Below, in pieces: positions 18,492-27,058 of a stretch of DNA of 64,000 nt. The first letter of the stretch is position 1. Each line of letters begins with the position of its first letter. Origin of the DNA: Aliikangiella marina. Its GTDB lineage: Bacteria; Pseudomonadota; Gammaproteobacteria; Enterobacterales; Kangiellaceae. The stretch covers positions 744,001 to 808,000 of the forward strand of contig NZ_VIKR01000001.1 of assembly GCF_007004765.1 (NCBI RefSeq), written 5' to 3'. The translations under genes and the position numbers were made by a program. Under the pieces are notes generated by a model, which did no database searches, was not told the origin of the DNA, and saw only the letters and a list, made by a program, of their open reading frames with translations.

Positions 18492-19868
18492 TTACTCAAG
18501 GTTAAGTTTTTTCAGCTTATATCGCATTGCTCTGAAACTTATACCTAGTAGTTTTGCTGCCTGTGTTTTATTGCCTTTGGCTGCTTGCATTGCTTTTTTT
18601 ATTTCCGCGGTTTCTATTTGTTCAAGGTATTCGTCCAAAGTCAAATCGTTCCGCTGAGGCAAGTCAACGATTGATGCATGCTGAGGTTTCGAGTCTTTGT
18701 TGTCTGTGGAACCACTGGGTAAGTTCAGGTCATCCAGCTGAATTTCATCACCAGAGCATAATGTTGTGGCTCGCTCAAGAATATTCTCGAGCTCTCTAAT
18801 ATTACCTGGGAATTCATACTTGATGAGTCGATCCAACGCTTGTTGGGAAATATTAAGTGTATCAGTGCCATGCAAGCTTGCTAGCTGGCCGAGCAAATAC
18901 TCAGCCAGTTTTGGAATGTCTCCAGCGCGCTCTTTTAAAGAGGGGACTGATAGCTCGATAACGTTAATTCGATAGAATAAATCTTGCCTGAAAGCTTCTT
19001 TTTCGACCAGTTCTAATAGGTTTTTATGACTTGCACTGAGTATTCTGACATTAATTGGTATTTCTGATTCGCCGCCAACAGGTCTAACGGATTTTTCTTG
19101 AATGGCTCTTAGTAACTTAACTTGCATTGCAATAGGGAGTTCTGCAATTTCGTCAAGAAACAACGTTCCACCATCTGCCGATTGGAAAAGCCCTTTCTTG
19201 TCACTAATCGCCCCGGTAAAACTGCCTTTTTTATGACCAAAAAACTCGCTCTCCATTAGTTCAGAAGGAATAGCGCCGCAGTTGACAGGAACAAAAGGTG
19301 CGTCCGCTCGAGGTCCTTTATAGTGGATTAATTTGGCGACTAACTCTTTACCTGTGCCTGATTCTCCATTAATAAAAACGGGCGCTTGGCTGCGCGCTAA
19401 TTTTAAAATGGTTTGCTTGAGTTGCTTCATGATTGGTGTATCACCAATCAATTGCTTTTTCATTTTGCGCGTGGTCTTCTTGCTGCTCTGACTCGGCTGG
19501 TTGAGTTTTATCGCCGAACCAATCAAGTCTCGGAGCGCATTGAGATCAACAGGTTTGGAAAGAAAGTCGAAAGCGCCGGCTTTCATTGCATCAATCGCGA
19601 TTTCCATATTACCATGAGCTGTAATCAGAGCGACGGGGAGTTCGGGATGTTTCTCTTGAATGTGCTCAACGAGCTCCAAACCGTCTCCATCCGGCAATCT
19701 CATGTCAGTCAGACAAACATCAAACTGATTGTTTTCTAAGTGGTGGTAGGCTTGTTCTAGGTTTTCTGCTTTGCGAGTATCAATGCCCATTCTAAGCAAG
19801 GTTATTCCAAGTAATTGCAATATATCTGGTTCGTCATCGACAATAAGTGCTAATGGCGATTTACTCAT
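18492..19868 (-). CDS. pilR: Sigma-54-dependent response regulator PilR
   Basis: NtrC-family activator. It has a receiver domain (1-120) with DD acid pocket, phosphoacceptor D55 in LTDMRLPDGDG, T in LITAHG and K in FLSKPV. The AAA+ domain (about 145-380) has GESGTGKE, the sigma-54 contact loop GSFTGA and GGTLFLDEIAELP. A Fis-type helix-turn-helix lies at the C-terminus (NKTQAAKLLGISFRAMRYKL). The C-terminal sequence and the neighbouring six-TM histidine kinase and pseudopilin fit PilR, activator of type IV pilin transcription. The gene lies 111 bp after pilS, a wider gap than the usual overlap. Confidence 0.92.
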   Translation of the reverse strand: MSKSPLALIVDDEPDILQLLGITLLRMGIDTRKAENLEQAYHHLENNQFDVCLTDMRLPDGDGLELVEHIQEKHPELPVALITAHGNMEIAIDAMKAGAFDFLSKPVDLNALRDLIGSAIKLNQPSQSSKKTTRKMKKQLIGDTPIMKQLKQTILKLARSQAPVFINGESGTGKELVAKLIHYKGPRADAPFVPVNCGAIPSELMESEFFGHKKGSFTGAISDKKGLFQSADGGTLFLDEIAELPIAMQVKLLRAIQEKSVRPVGGESEIPINVRILSASHKNLLELVEKEAFRQDLFYRINVIELSVPSLKERAGDIPKLAEYLLGQLASLHGTDTLNISQQALDRLIKYEFPGNIRELENILERATTLCSGDEIQLDDLNLPSGSTDNKDSKPQHASIVDLPQRNDLTLDEYLEQIETAEIKKAMQAAKGNKTQAAKLLGISFRAMRYKLKKLNLE

Positions 19869-19979
19869 GTGTTTGTCCCAGCCTCACAAAATTTAATGAT
19901 TAGAATGCGCAAAACTATTATCTACTAAAATTCTTCTCTTGGCTATTGGACTGATCTCTGCCAGTGAAGTTTTGGCGAT

Positions 19980-21599
19980 TTATTTATTGCGGATGTTTCC
20001 TGCAGAAAAGCTTATTCTAAAACACGAGCCGCCAGTGGTGAGTGGAATATAATCCAAGCGGGCACGGTTTGCTTCACAAAGTTCTTTTGACAAATATAAT
20101 CCAAGGCCAGTACCTGAACGACTCGTTGTAAAAAATGGTTCGAAGAGTTTCTCTGCTACTTCGGGGGTTATCCCTTCACCTTTGTCTATTACGTCCAAAA
20201 ACATCGTTTGGCTATGAGGCTCGACACCACCCATTAACTGAACGTAAGGCTTTCCGGTTTTAAGTTCACTGTATCGAGCGGCGTTGTCGATTAAATTCGT
20301 TAAAATTTGAGTAAGCTGAGAAACATCAAAATGAACTTTTAAGTTTGGTGATTGAAACTGAATATCAAGCAGCGGTTTATTATCTTTTCCACTGACGTAG
20401 TCTTGAAGCATACTAGGGATAAAACTCGACAAGTTTACCTCTTTAGCTTGTACCGTTCTGCGTTGTGACATGCTCATGATGTTTTCGATGATGTCATTCA
20501 CTCGGCGGGTATTTTTTTCAATAATTTCAACTAGCCCTAAGTTGTCGGGGTCGATGTTCTCTGATTCTTTCATTAGCTGTGCGGCATGACTGAGAGCGCC
20601 CAAAGGATTGCGAATTTCATGTGCAATTGACGCGGTCAAACGTCCCAGGGATGCAAGTTTGAGGCTCTGCGCTTGTTGATTAAGAAATGAAGTGTCCTCC
20701 AGGAAAATGATCGCGTTGTCTTTTTGTTCGCCAATTGCTGAGAAATTAGGTAACAGGTTAGGGCCGGTACCAGTATTTCTAAATGGCTTAGAGCGATAAC
20801 TATTTTTTTGTCGCCAAAGATTTATTTGTCTCGCGAGAGGTGTTGAGACTTGTTCTAGTCTTCGTGATTTCGTCGACTGGGGCATCCCCAAATGAACCCA
20901 GGCAGCACGATTGATTAAGCGAATTTGATTTAAGCTATCGACCACTAAGACGCCAGTTGACATAAACTGAATGATTTCTTCATTCAGCTTTTCCATGTTT
21001 TCAAGACCTTTAATCGAGGCTTGTGCGACCGATTCCGATTCGATAATTCGACGCGATAAATAATAAGATAGCAGTGAAGTTGCCATGAAGGTTATCGATA
21101 AAATACCAACTTGAGTCATGCCATTCTGACCATGCAGGCCGAGTGCGCCGGAATACAGCTCTTCGCTCAGAACACCGATGGAGGCTAATACTGAATAGGC
21201 TAACGCAGACGCGTTGCCGGTTAATATCGCCGCGGCCGAAGTGCTGACCGCTATCAATACGCCGAGACCGCTAGAAGCACCGCCACTGGCATGCATCATC
21301 AATAAAATGAAAACGATATCGATTAATACGGCAACTTGAATCTGTAAAACATAAAGACGTTTAACTGTGAAACATAGAAATAGGCCAACTCCGGTGATCA
21401 GCGAAAACGAAAGAATACTGATATAAAACAGCTGTTGGTTTTCCGAGCCAAGTAATGATGTCTCTTGGTTAAATTGAAATAATATAAATAATGAAAAAGC
21501 GAGCACGACACGATAAACGGAAAATACTCTTAACGCTCTCCAAGGTGCGGAGAAGGGAAGTATTTTTTCCGCTTTATCGGCTTGCAATTCCTTAATCAT
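19980..21599 (-). CDS. pilS: Sensor histidine kinase PilS
   Basis: Membrane sensor of the PilSR two-component system. About six hydrophobic helices fill residues 25-190. A PAS-like region (about 205-310) follows, then the dimerisation domain with H-box SIAHEIRNPLGALSHAA. The ATPase domain has N-box NLIDNAARYS, DKGEGI and GTGLGLYLSKEL. The 6-TM plus PAS plus HATPase layout and its position before pilR identify it. ATG 21599 is preferred to TTG 21605. In Pseudomonas PilS senses pilin levels in the inner membrane; the same role here is inference. Confidence 0.92.
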   Translation of the reverse strand: MIKELQADKAEKILPFSAPWRALRVFSVYRVVLAFSLFILFQFNQETSLLGSENQQLFYISILSFSLITGVGLFLCFTVKRLYVLQIQVAVLIDIVFILLMMHASGGASSGLGVLIAVSTSAAAILTGNASALAYSVLASIGVLSEELYSGALGLHGQNGMTQVGILSITFMATSLLSYYLSRRIIESESVAQASIKGLENMEKLNEEIIQFMSTGVLVVDSLNQIRLINRAAWVHLGMPQSTKSRRLEQVSTPLARQINLWRQKNSYRSKPFRNTGTGPNLLPNFSAIGEQKDNAIIFLEDTSFLNQQAQSLKLASLGRLTASIAHEIRNPLGALSHAAQLMKESENIDPDNLGLVEIIEKNTRRVNDIIENIMSMSQRRTVQAKEVNLSSFIPSMLQDYVSGKDNKPLLDIQFQSPNLKVHFDVSQLTQILTNLIDNAARYSELKTGKPYVQLMGGVEPHSQTMFLDVIDKGEGITPEVAEKLFEPFFTTSRSGTGLGLYLSKELCEANRARLDYIPLTTGGSCFRISFSAGNIRNK

Positions 21600-21675
21600 A
21601 GGCAACTCTAATTCGTTTGTTTTTTTGTCGCATGAAGTTTCTGGTAGATTAAGTCGCTATTTTAAAGCGATTCAA

Positions 21676-22533
21676 TCAGTCATAAATGGTCGGAATCGGT
21701 CGCCTCTTGTGCTGAGTTCTGTTAAATATTTCGACTAATTTATCACTCACTTCCGTAGCAACTGGTTGACCCTCTAAAAAGTCATCAATTTGATCATAGC
21801 TTAGGCCTAACGCCGACTCATCTGTTTTGCCCGGTGACAAATCCTCCAGGTCCGCTGTTGGTGCCTTGTTGATGATAACTTCAGGTGCGCCTAAATGCGC
21901 GGCTAGTTTCCTAACCTGGCGTTTGTTTAAACCAAATAGAGGAATCATATCGCAAGCTCCATCTCCCCATTTAGTAAAAAAGCCCGTAATATTTTCTGCG
22001 GAGTGGTCAGTCCCCAACACCAAGCCACCTAACAGCCCCGCGATTTCATATTGAGCGACCATTCGAGCACGCGCTTTAACATTGCCTTTATTAAAATCAA
22101 TGGCGGTTTCGGAGAGGTTATTAACACCTTCAGCGGACAATGCCTTAAGGGTTTCAGAATGGATCCCGTCAGCGCCAGGTTTTACGTTGACGGAAATTCG
22201 CATCGATGGTCTGATGAAATCTAACACTGCTTGGGCGTCATCTTCATCGGCTTGTTCGCCATAGGGTAATCTTACTGCAATGAACTGGTATTCGTTGCTA
22301 TCGCTGGTGTTAGGTTGCTCGCCGCGATTACGAGTATTTAAGTCATCGACGGCTAATTGGGCTAATCTTCCTAGCGTGCAAGAGTCAACCCCTCCGCTAA
22401 TGCCCAGCACTAGGTATTTTAATCCGCTACGTTCGAGTTGGTTTTGAATAAAACTAACCCTTCTTTTTATTTCTGTAACCGGGTCGATTTCCGGCAAAAC
22501 TCGCAACGCTTGGATGATTTCTTCTACTGTCAT
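21676..22533 (-). CDS. nadE: Ammonia-dependent NAD(+) synthetase
   Basis: Makes NAD from deamido-NAD, ATP and ammonia, the last step of NAD synthesis. The PP-loop is LGISGGVDS, with [41 protein letters not shown] and the C-terminal [17 protein letters not shown] and [11 protein letters not shown]. It has no glutaminase domain, so it is the short 270-290 aa form. I place the start at ATG 22533 because [10 protein letters not shown] aligns with the E. coli N-terminus; a GTG at 22575 would add 14 unsupported residues. It is on the same strand as pilS, 76 bp upstream, and may be co-transcribed. Confidence 0.95.
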   Translation of the reverse strand: MTVEEIIQALRVLPEIDPVTEIKRRVSFIQNQLERSGLKYLVLGISGGVDSCTLGRLAQLAVDDLNTRNRGEQPNTSDSNEYQFIAVRLPYGEQADEDDAQAVLDFIRPSMRISVNVKPGADGIHSETLKALSAEGVNNLSETAIDFNKGNVKARARMVAQYEIAGLLGGLVLGTDHSAENITGFFTKWGDGACDMIPLFGLNKRQVRKLAAHLGAPEVIINKAPTADLEDLSPGKTDESALGLSYDQIDDFLEGQPVATEVSDKLVEIFNRTQHKRRPIPTIYD

Positions 22534-22691
22534 ACTACGATATCTTTCGTTCAATGTTGCGCGGTATAGTAACACAAGGATTTAATTTAATGACATATTG
22601 GCAGAAATTTTGCAAACCTCTAACCAATAGGCATTGGACTAGGGGGTTTATATATTCCATAATAAATCAACGGTTTAGTGCGTATTAAAGG

Positions 22692-22708
22692 TGCACCAAA
22701 ATGGTACA
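22692..22708. promoter_or_regulatory. NtrC (NRI)-type binding site upstream of glnB
   Basis: TGCACCAAAATGGTACA matches the NtrC consensus TGCACC-N5-GGTGCA except for one base in the right half. It lies 70 bp before the glnB ATG and is centred in a longer palindrome AGGTG..CACCT. I could not find a good sigma-54 -24/-12 (GG-N10-GC) element downstream, so whether it activates or represses is open. Confidence 0.7.
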
Positions 22709-22723
22709 CCTAACTCACCTTAA

Positions 22724-23116
<393 letters not shown>

Positions 23117-23183
23117 GCTGTATAACAGACATCATACAAAAAAATACACAACAGCTTGGGGATACTGCACGCGTTATAAAAAC

Positions 23184-23210
23184 AATAAAAGGGCACTTGG
23201 CCCTTTTATT
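23184..23210. terminator. Bidirectional terminator between glnB and bamD
   Basis: AATAAAAGGGC (23184-23194), 5-base loop, GCCCTTTTATT (23200-23210). It has A-runs and T-runs on both sides, which suits convergent glnB (+) and bamD (-). The rest of the gap 23117-23362 shows nothing else. Confidence 0.85.
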
Positions 23211-23362
23211 CTTAATTACACGACTAGCTTATTGAATAGCTGGGTTTTTAATGTCGTGTTTATTCAATGTCTAGTTTATTCAATGGAATTCATTTTAGTA
23301 CCTACGTTTTTGGAGCGCGACCAAGTCAGCGCTTGCGTGACTCAATCAGCGCTTAAAAAACG

Positions 23363-24118
23363 TTAACCACCATTGAAGTCAGGGTAGTTTAGCAGTAATA
23401 CTCGGCGCGAGTTTTCCGCCATTTCAGGTAATTCTAGTAAGTCGTAAGCTACAACCATCATTTGCAAAGCATAAGGCACTGACGGCGTTTTAGGGTAATG
23501 ATCGACGACATACCTGGCTCGCGCTGCCGCAGCTTGGTAAGCTTCTCGCTTCATGTAGTAATTCGCCACATGTAGCTCATATTCTGCCAAACGGTTTCGC
23601 AGATAAATCATTCTTTGCTGGGCATCTTTGGCATATTTGCTATTTGGATACAAACGGATAAGCTCGGCAAAGTCGTCAAATGCTTGTCTTGCTGTGCTGG
23701 CATCTCGCTCAGAAAGTGGTGCAGAAAAAAGATCTTTACCGAAGCCGGTTTCTGTTGAGAAATTAATCAGCCCTTTCATGTAGTAGGCATACTCTAGATC
23801 TTTGTGACGAGGGTTTTGGCGTATGAATCTATCTGAAGCGGCTATGCCTGAAGCGTAGTCGCTCAATCGATAGTAAGAATAAATTAAATCGAGCTGGGCT
23901 TGGTGCGAATAAGCGCCAAAAGGATAGAGGCTGTCCAGTCTTTCCAGATATTCGACAGCGGTCCTAAAATTGCCGGATAACATTGAGTATTGCGCTTTTT
24001 CATAGAGCTTAAAAGCGTTGTTGATTCTTTGGGCTTCAGTTGTCGTCGCTTTGTTTCCTGAACACGCACTGATTAATGCGATAAAAGCCAGCAGGGTAAT
24101 ACTTTTTACTATTCTCAT
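23363..24118 (-). CDS. bamD: Outer membrane protein assembly factor BamD
   Basis: Essential lipoprotein of the BAM complex that inserts beta-barrel proteins in the outer membrane. The signal peptide ends in the lipobox LISAC, so Cys19 is lipidated. The mature protein is a series of TPR-like helices (for example AQYSMLSGNFRTAVEYLERLDSLYPFG and DDFAELIRLYPNSKYA), with the usual 250-residue length. It diverges from rluD, the same arrangement as in E. coli. The 250-bp space between them holds both promoters; a TATAAT at 24250-24255 is the best rluD-side -10 but lacks a good -35. Confidence 0.95.
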   Translation of the reverse strand: MRIVKSITLLAFIALISACSGNKATTTEAQRINNAFKLYEKAQYSMLSGNFRTAVEYLERLDSLYPFGAYSHQAQLDLIYSYYRLSDYASGIAASDRFIRQNPRHKDLEYAYYMKGLINFSTETGFGKDLFSAPLSERDASTARQAFDDFAELIRLYPNSKYAKDAQQRMIYLRNRLAEYELHVANYYMKREAYQAAAARARYVVDHYPKTPSVPYALQMMVVAYDLLELPEMAENSRRVLLLNYPDFNGG

Positions 24119-24368
24119 GAATTCTCAAAATCGCTAAAATATTGCTACCATATACTCAAGTTTGCTAGGTGTGAACCTCAAAGATTCATTTTAATTGAGT
24201 ATAACTAGTTAATTTCTTTAAAATTTTTATATAAAGCTGCAAGATAACGTATAATCTCGCTATTCTTAACTAAACCGCTAAGTCAGAGCTGTTTAGTGTT
24301 AAAAACGCGCTATTTTAACCCAGAGGGTTAGGGTTCGCTACAATAACCATGCTACTAAGGCCGTAATA

Positions 24369-25343
24369 GTGACAAAAAGTTCACTCGAAGAGCAACAACA
24401 ATCGATAGAAGTTGACGATATACACGCTGGCGAGCGCCTCGATAAGGTTTTAGCTGCTTACTTTCCGGACCTTTCTCGTTCGCGGCTACAAGCTTGGATT
24501 AAAAATGGCCAAGTAAAGGTTGATGAAGTGGTTGCCAATAAGCCCAAACACAAGATTTTGGGTGGCGAAATGCTGCAAGTAGAAACGACCCTTGAAGACC
24601 AAGGTGAATGGCAAGCCACTGATATCTCTTTGAATGTTCATTATGAAGACGAGCATCTAGCCATTATCAACAAACCGGTCGGGCTGGTGGTTCACCCCGC
24701 GCCAGGGCATTACACGGATACCTTAGTTAACGGCTTATTATATCGCTATCCAGAACTGAGAAAGCTCGCGCGTGCGGGTATTGTTCATCGGCTTGACAAA
24801 GATACCAGTGGAATTCTCGTGGTAGCGAAAACTGCAGAAGCGCATAATCATTTGGTCTCGCAGCTTCAAGAGAGAGAGTTTCATCGTGAATATCTTGCCC
24901 TGGTCCACGGAGAAATTGTTGCAGGCGATACCATTGATCTCCCGATTGGCCGCCATCCGGTGAGTCGCAAGAAGATGGCGGTTGTAGAGCATGGTAAAGA
25001 AGCTGTTACCCACTACAGAATTGCCGAGAAATTTAAAGATTTTACACTGGTCCAAGTCAAGTTAGAAACGGGCAGGACCCATCAAATCAGAGTACACTTT
25101 TCCTATCTCAAGCACCCCCTAGTCGGTGACCCTGTGTATTGCGTGAAGAACTTAAAACCGAAAGGGATGAGTGAATCCTTTACCAATATTCTCGATAATT
25201 TTAGAAGGCAAGCGTTACATGCCAAAATTTTAGGATTGACTCACCCGGCCAGCGGCGAATGGATGCAGTGGGAATGCGATATTCCTCAAGATATGGTTGA
25301 GCTGATGGATGCCATTAGAGTACACGATGCGGCTAAATCGTGA
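24369..25343 (+). CDS. rluD: 23S rRNA pseudouridine(1911/1915/1917) synthase RluD
   Basis: Makes three pseudouridines in helix 69 of 23S rRNA. An S4-like RNA-binding domain (about 18-75, GERLDKVLAAYFPDLSRSRLQAWIKNG) precedes the RluA-type catalytic domain with Asp143 in HRLDKDTSGILVVAK and the LETGRTHQIRVH motif. At 324 aa the length is normal. The start is GTG at 24369; there is no in-frame ATG before the S4 domain. Neighbours bamD, pgeF and clpB reproduce the E. coli order. Confidence 0.95.
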   Translation: MTKSSLEEQQQSIEVDDIHAGERLDKVLAAYFPDLSRSRLQAWIKNGQVKVDEVVANKPKHKILGGEMLQVETTLEDQGEWQATDISLNVHYEDEHLAIINKPVGLVVHPAPGHYTDTLVNGLLYRYPELRKLARAGIVHRLDKDTSGILVVAKTAEAHNHLVSQLQEREFHREYLALVHGEIVAGDTIDLPIGRHPVSRKKMAVVEHGKEAVTHYRIAEKFKDFTLVQVKLETGRTHQIRVHFSYLKHPLVGDPVYCVKNLKPKGMSESFTNILDNFRRQALHAKILGLTHPASGEWMQWECDIPQDMVELMDAIRVHDAAKS

Positions 25344-25391
25344 ATCATTTAGATTGCGATAGCGTACGCCAATAATGAGCGGTACTAAATC

Positions 25392-26132
25392 ATGAACAGC
25401 TTAGGCGAAGATAGTTTTATTTATCCTGATTGGCCGAATAAAGATGGTGTTAAGGCGGTTTGCACGACTCGGAAAGGTGGAGGCAGTCAAGCACCTTTTG
25501 ACAGTTTGAACGTCGCCCAGCATGTTGGCGACCATTTTGGTTCGGTTGAACAAAACCGATCCGTACTCTCTCACTCGTTGAAGTTACCGAGTCAACCATT
25601 TTGGTTAAATCAGGTTCATGGGACAGAGTGCCTGCAATTTTCAAGCGATCATAGAACACCAACGGCCGATGCCAGTTTTACGACCCAACCAAAGCAGGTA
25701 TTAGCAATAATGACTGCCGACTGTTTACCTATTCTTTTTAAAAGCAAAAACGGTTCATGGATAGCTGCCTGTCATGCTGGTTGGCGGGGATTGCAATCTG
25801 GTGTAATCGAAAACACTATGGCTACTTTTAATGGTGAGCCGAGCGAGTTAATCGCTTGGATTGGCCCGGCTATTTCGAAACAGCATTTTGAAGTTGGCCG
25901 AGATGTGTTTGATTTATTTGTTACCAGAGAGCCTCAAAATCAAAGTTTTTTTAAAGTTAAGGATGATAAAAAGTTTTGGTTTGATTTTATTGCGCTCGCA
26001 AGATTTTTAATGGAGCGCGAAGGAGTCGAAGTTTTCGGTGGTAACTATTGTACTTTTCACGATCAAGAAAAGTTTTTCTCCTATCGGCGAGATGGAAATA
26101 CGGGGCGAATGGTTAGCTTGATATGGAAATAG
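25392..26132 (+). CDS. pgeF: Peptidoglycan editing factor PgeF (YfiH family)
   Basis: Copper/zinc-dependent amidase of the YfiH/LACC1 family that removes misincorporated L-Ser from peptidoglycan precursors. The metal-binding His/Cys/His set is visible in NQVHGTECLQF, TADCLPILF and ACHAGWRGLQSGVI, followed by WIGPAISKQHFEVG and the C-terminal FFSYRRDGNTGRMVSLIW. The 246-aa length and the position right after rluD (48 bp) match E. coli. It is probably co-transcribed with rluD. Confidence 0.93.
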   Translation: MNSLGEDSFIYPDWPNKDGVKAVCTTRKGGGSQAPFDSLNVAQHVGDHFGSVEQNRSVLSHSLKLPSQPFWLNQVHGTECLQFSSDHRTPTADASFTTQPKQVLAIMTADCLPILFKSKNGSWIAACHAGWRGLQSGVIENTMATFNGEPSELIAWIGPAISKQHFEVGRDVFDLFVTREPQNQSFFKVKDDKKFWFDFIALARFLMEREGVEVFGGNYCTFHDQEKFFSYRRDGNTGRMVSLIWK

Positions 26133-26192
26133 TTGTTAGATTTAATGGTGAACAATAGCAATGACAATCAATAGCTTGGTGGTTTTTTTAGT

Positions 26193-26867
26193 ATGTTAGT
26201 CGGATTAACACTCTCGTTTATAGTTGCTTTACTTTTATTCATCGGTCACAAAAATAATCAGGCTGATTGGGGGCATTGGGGCACCAATATACTTGATGGA
26301 TTAATCCGTGTTTATTGTCGTCGATTTCATCGTCAAGGCCAACAAACCATTCATATACCCGACGACCCGCATGTGTTACTTGCACCCAATCATATCTCCG
26401 GAATAGATCCGTTCGTTTTGATTACCGCAACCAGGCGCCCCATTCGGTTTATGATCGCCAAAGAAGAATATGATAAACCGGTTTTAAATTGGATGTTTAG
26501 AGCGGCGGGCTGTATCCCTGTTAACAGAGATGGTCGTGTAGAAAAGGCATTCCGAAGTGCACTCAGAGCGATTAAGGCGGGTGAACTTGTGTCACTATTT
26601 CCGCAAGGTGGAATTCATCGTCATGATTTGCCGAGAGAAATCATCAAGCCAGGCATTGTTCGCCTGAGTCAACTCAGTGACTGTCATATTTTGCCGGTGC
26701 GGATTTTAGGGGTCGGAGCCCCGGGTACAATTGCTCACTCAATTATCAAACGAAGCAACATTACATTTGTAGAGCATCCACCGGTTTCACCTGAGCAAGC
26801 ACTCGACCCGGGGTTTCGCGAAGCCATGGGTGGCTGGTTAGTGGGAAAGCGGGATAAGATAGTTTAG
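26193..26867 (+). CDS. 1-acyl-glycerol-3-phosphate acyltransferase-like (PlsC family)
   Basis: Membrane-associated acyltransferase. One N-terminal TM helix (VGLTLSFIVALLLFIGH) precedes motif I NHISGIDP (catalytic His and Asp), motif II GCIPVNRDGR and motif III FPQGGIHR. Motif III normally reads FPEGTRS; Glu is replaced by Gln here, which may change the acceptor phosphate binding. The acceptor could be lysophosphatidate or another lysolipid, so I give no gene symbol. It lies between pgeF and clpB, which are neighbours in E. coli, so it looks like an insertion into a conserved block. Confidence 0.82.
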   Translation: MLVGLTLSFIVALLLFIGHKNNQADWGHWGTNILDGLIRVYCRRFHRQGQQTIHIPDDPHVLLAPNHISGIDPFVLITATRRPIRFMIAKEEYDKPVLNWMFRAAGCIPVNRDGRVEKAFRSALRAIKAGELVSLFPQGGIHRHDLPREIIKPGIVRLSQLSDCHILPVRILGVGAPGTIAHSIIKRSNITFVEHPPVSPEQALDPGFREAMGGWLVGKRDKIV

Positions 26868-26880
26868 TTAAATTTCGAAG

Positions 26881-26936
26881 AGCTAAGAGCTAAGAGCTAA
26901 GAGCTAAGAGCTAAGAGCTAAGAGCTAAGAGCTAAG
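26881..26936. repeat. Heptamer array: eight perfect AGCTAAG units before clpB
   Basis: Bases 26881-26936 are AGCTAAG repeated eight times without an error, followed by AAAA. The array lies between the acyltransferase stop and the clpB sigma-32 promoter. Perfect copies imply recent expansion by slippage. It belongs to a family of 7-bp arrays found at several places in this window. Confidence 0.97.
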
Positions 26937-26992
26937 AAAAGAGAACAAAATCATTGTATTCGGTGTTTGAAACTGAGTACTTCTATTTTTCC

Positions 26993-27018
26993 CTTGATTT
27001 CGAGTTCATGATCCCCAT
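26993..27018 (+). promoter_or_regulatory. Sigma-32 (heat-shock) promoter of clpB
   Basis: CTTGATT (26993-26999), 13-bp spacer, CCCCAT (27013-27018) followed by CT. This fits the RpoH consensus CTTGAAA-N13-15-CCCCATNT with two changes in the -35. A strong ribosome site GAGGGG precedes the ATG by 7 bases. Confidence 0.85.
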
Positions 27019-27058
27019 CTTTTAGGCATTAACTAAGTTTTTATTTGAGGGGAAACTC

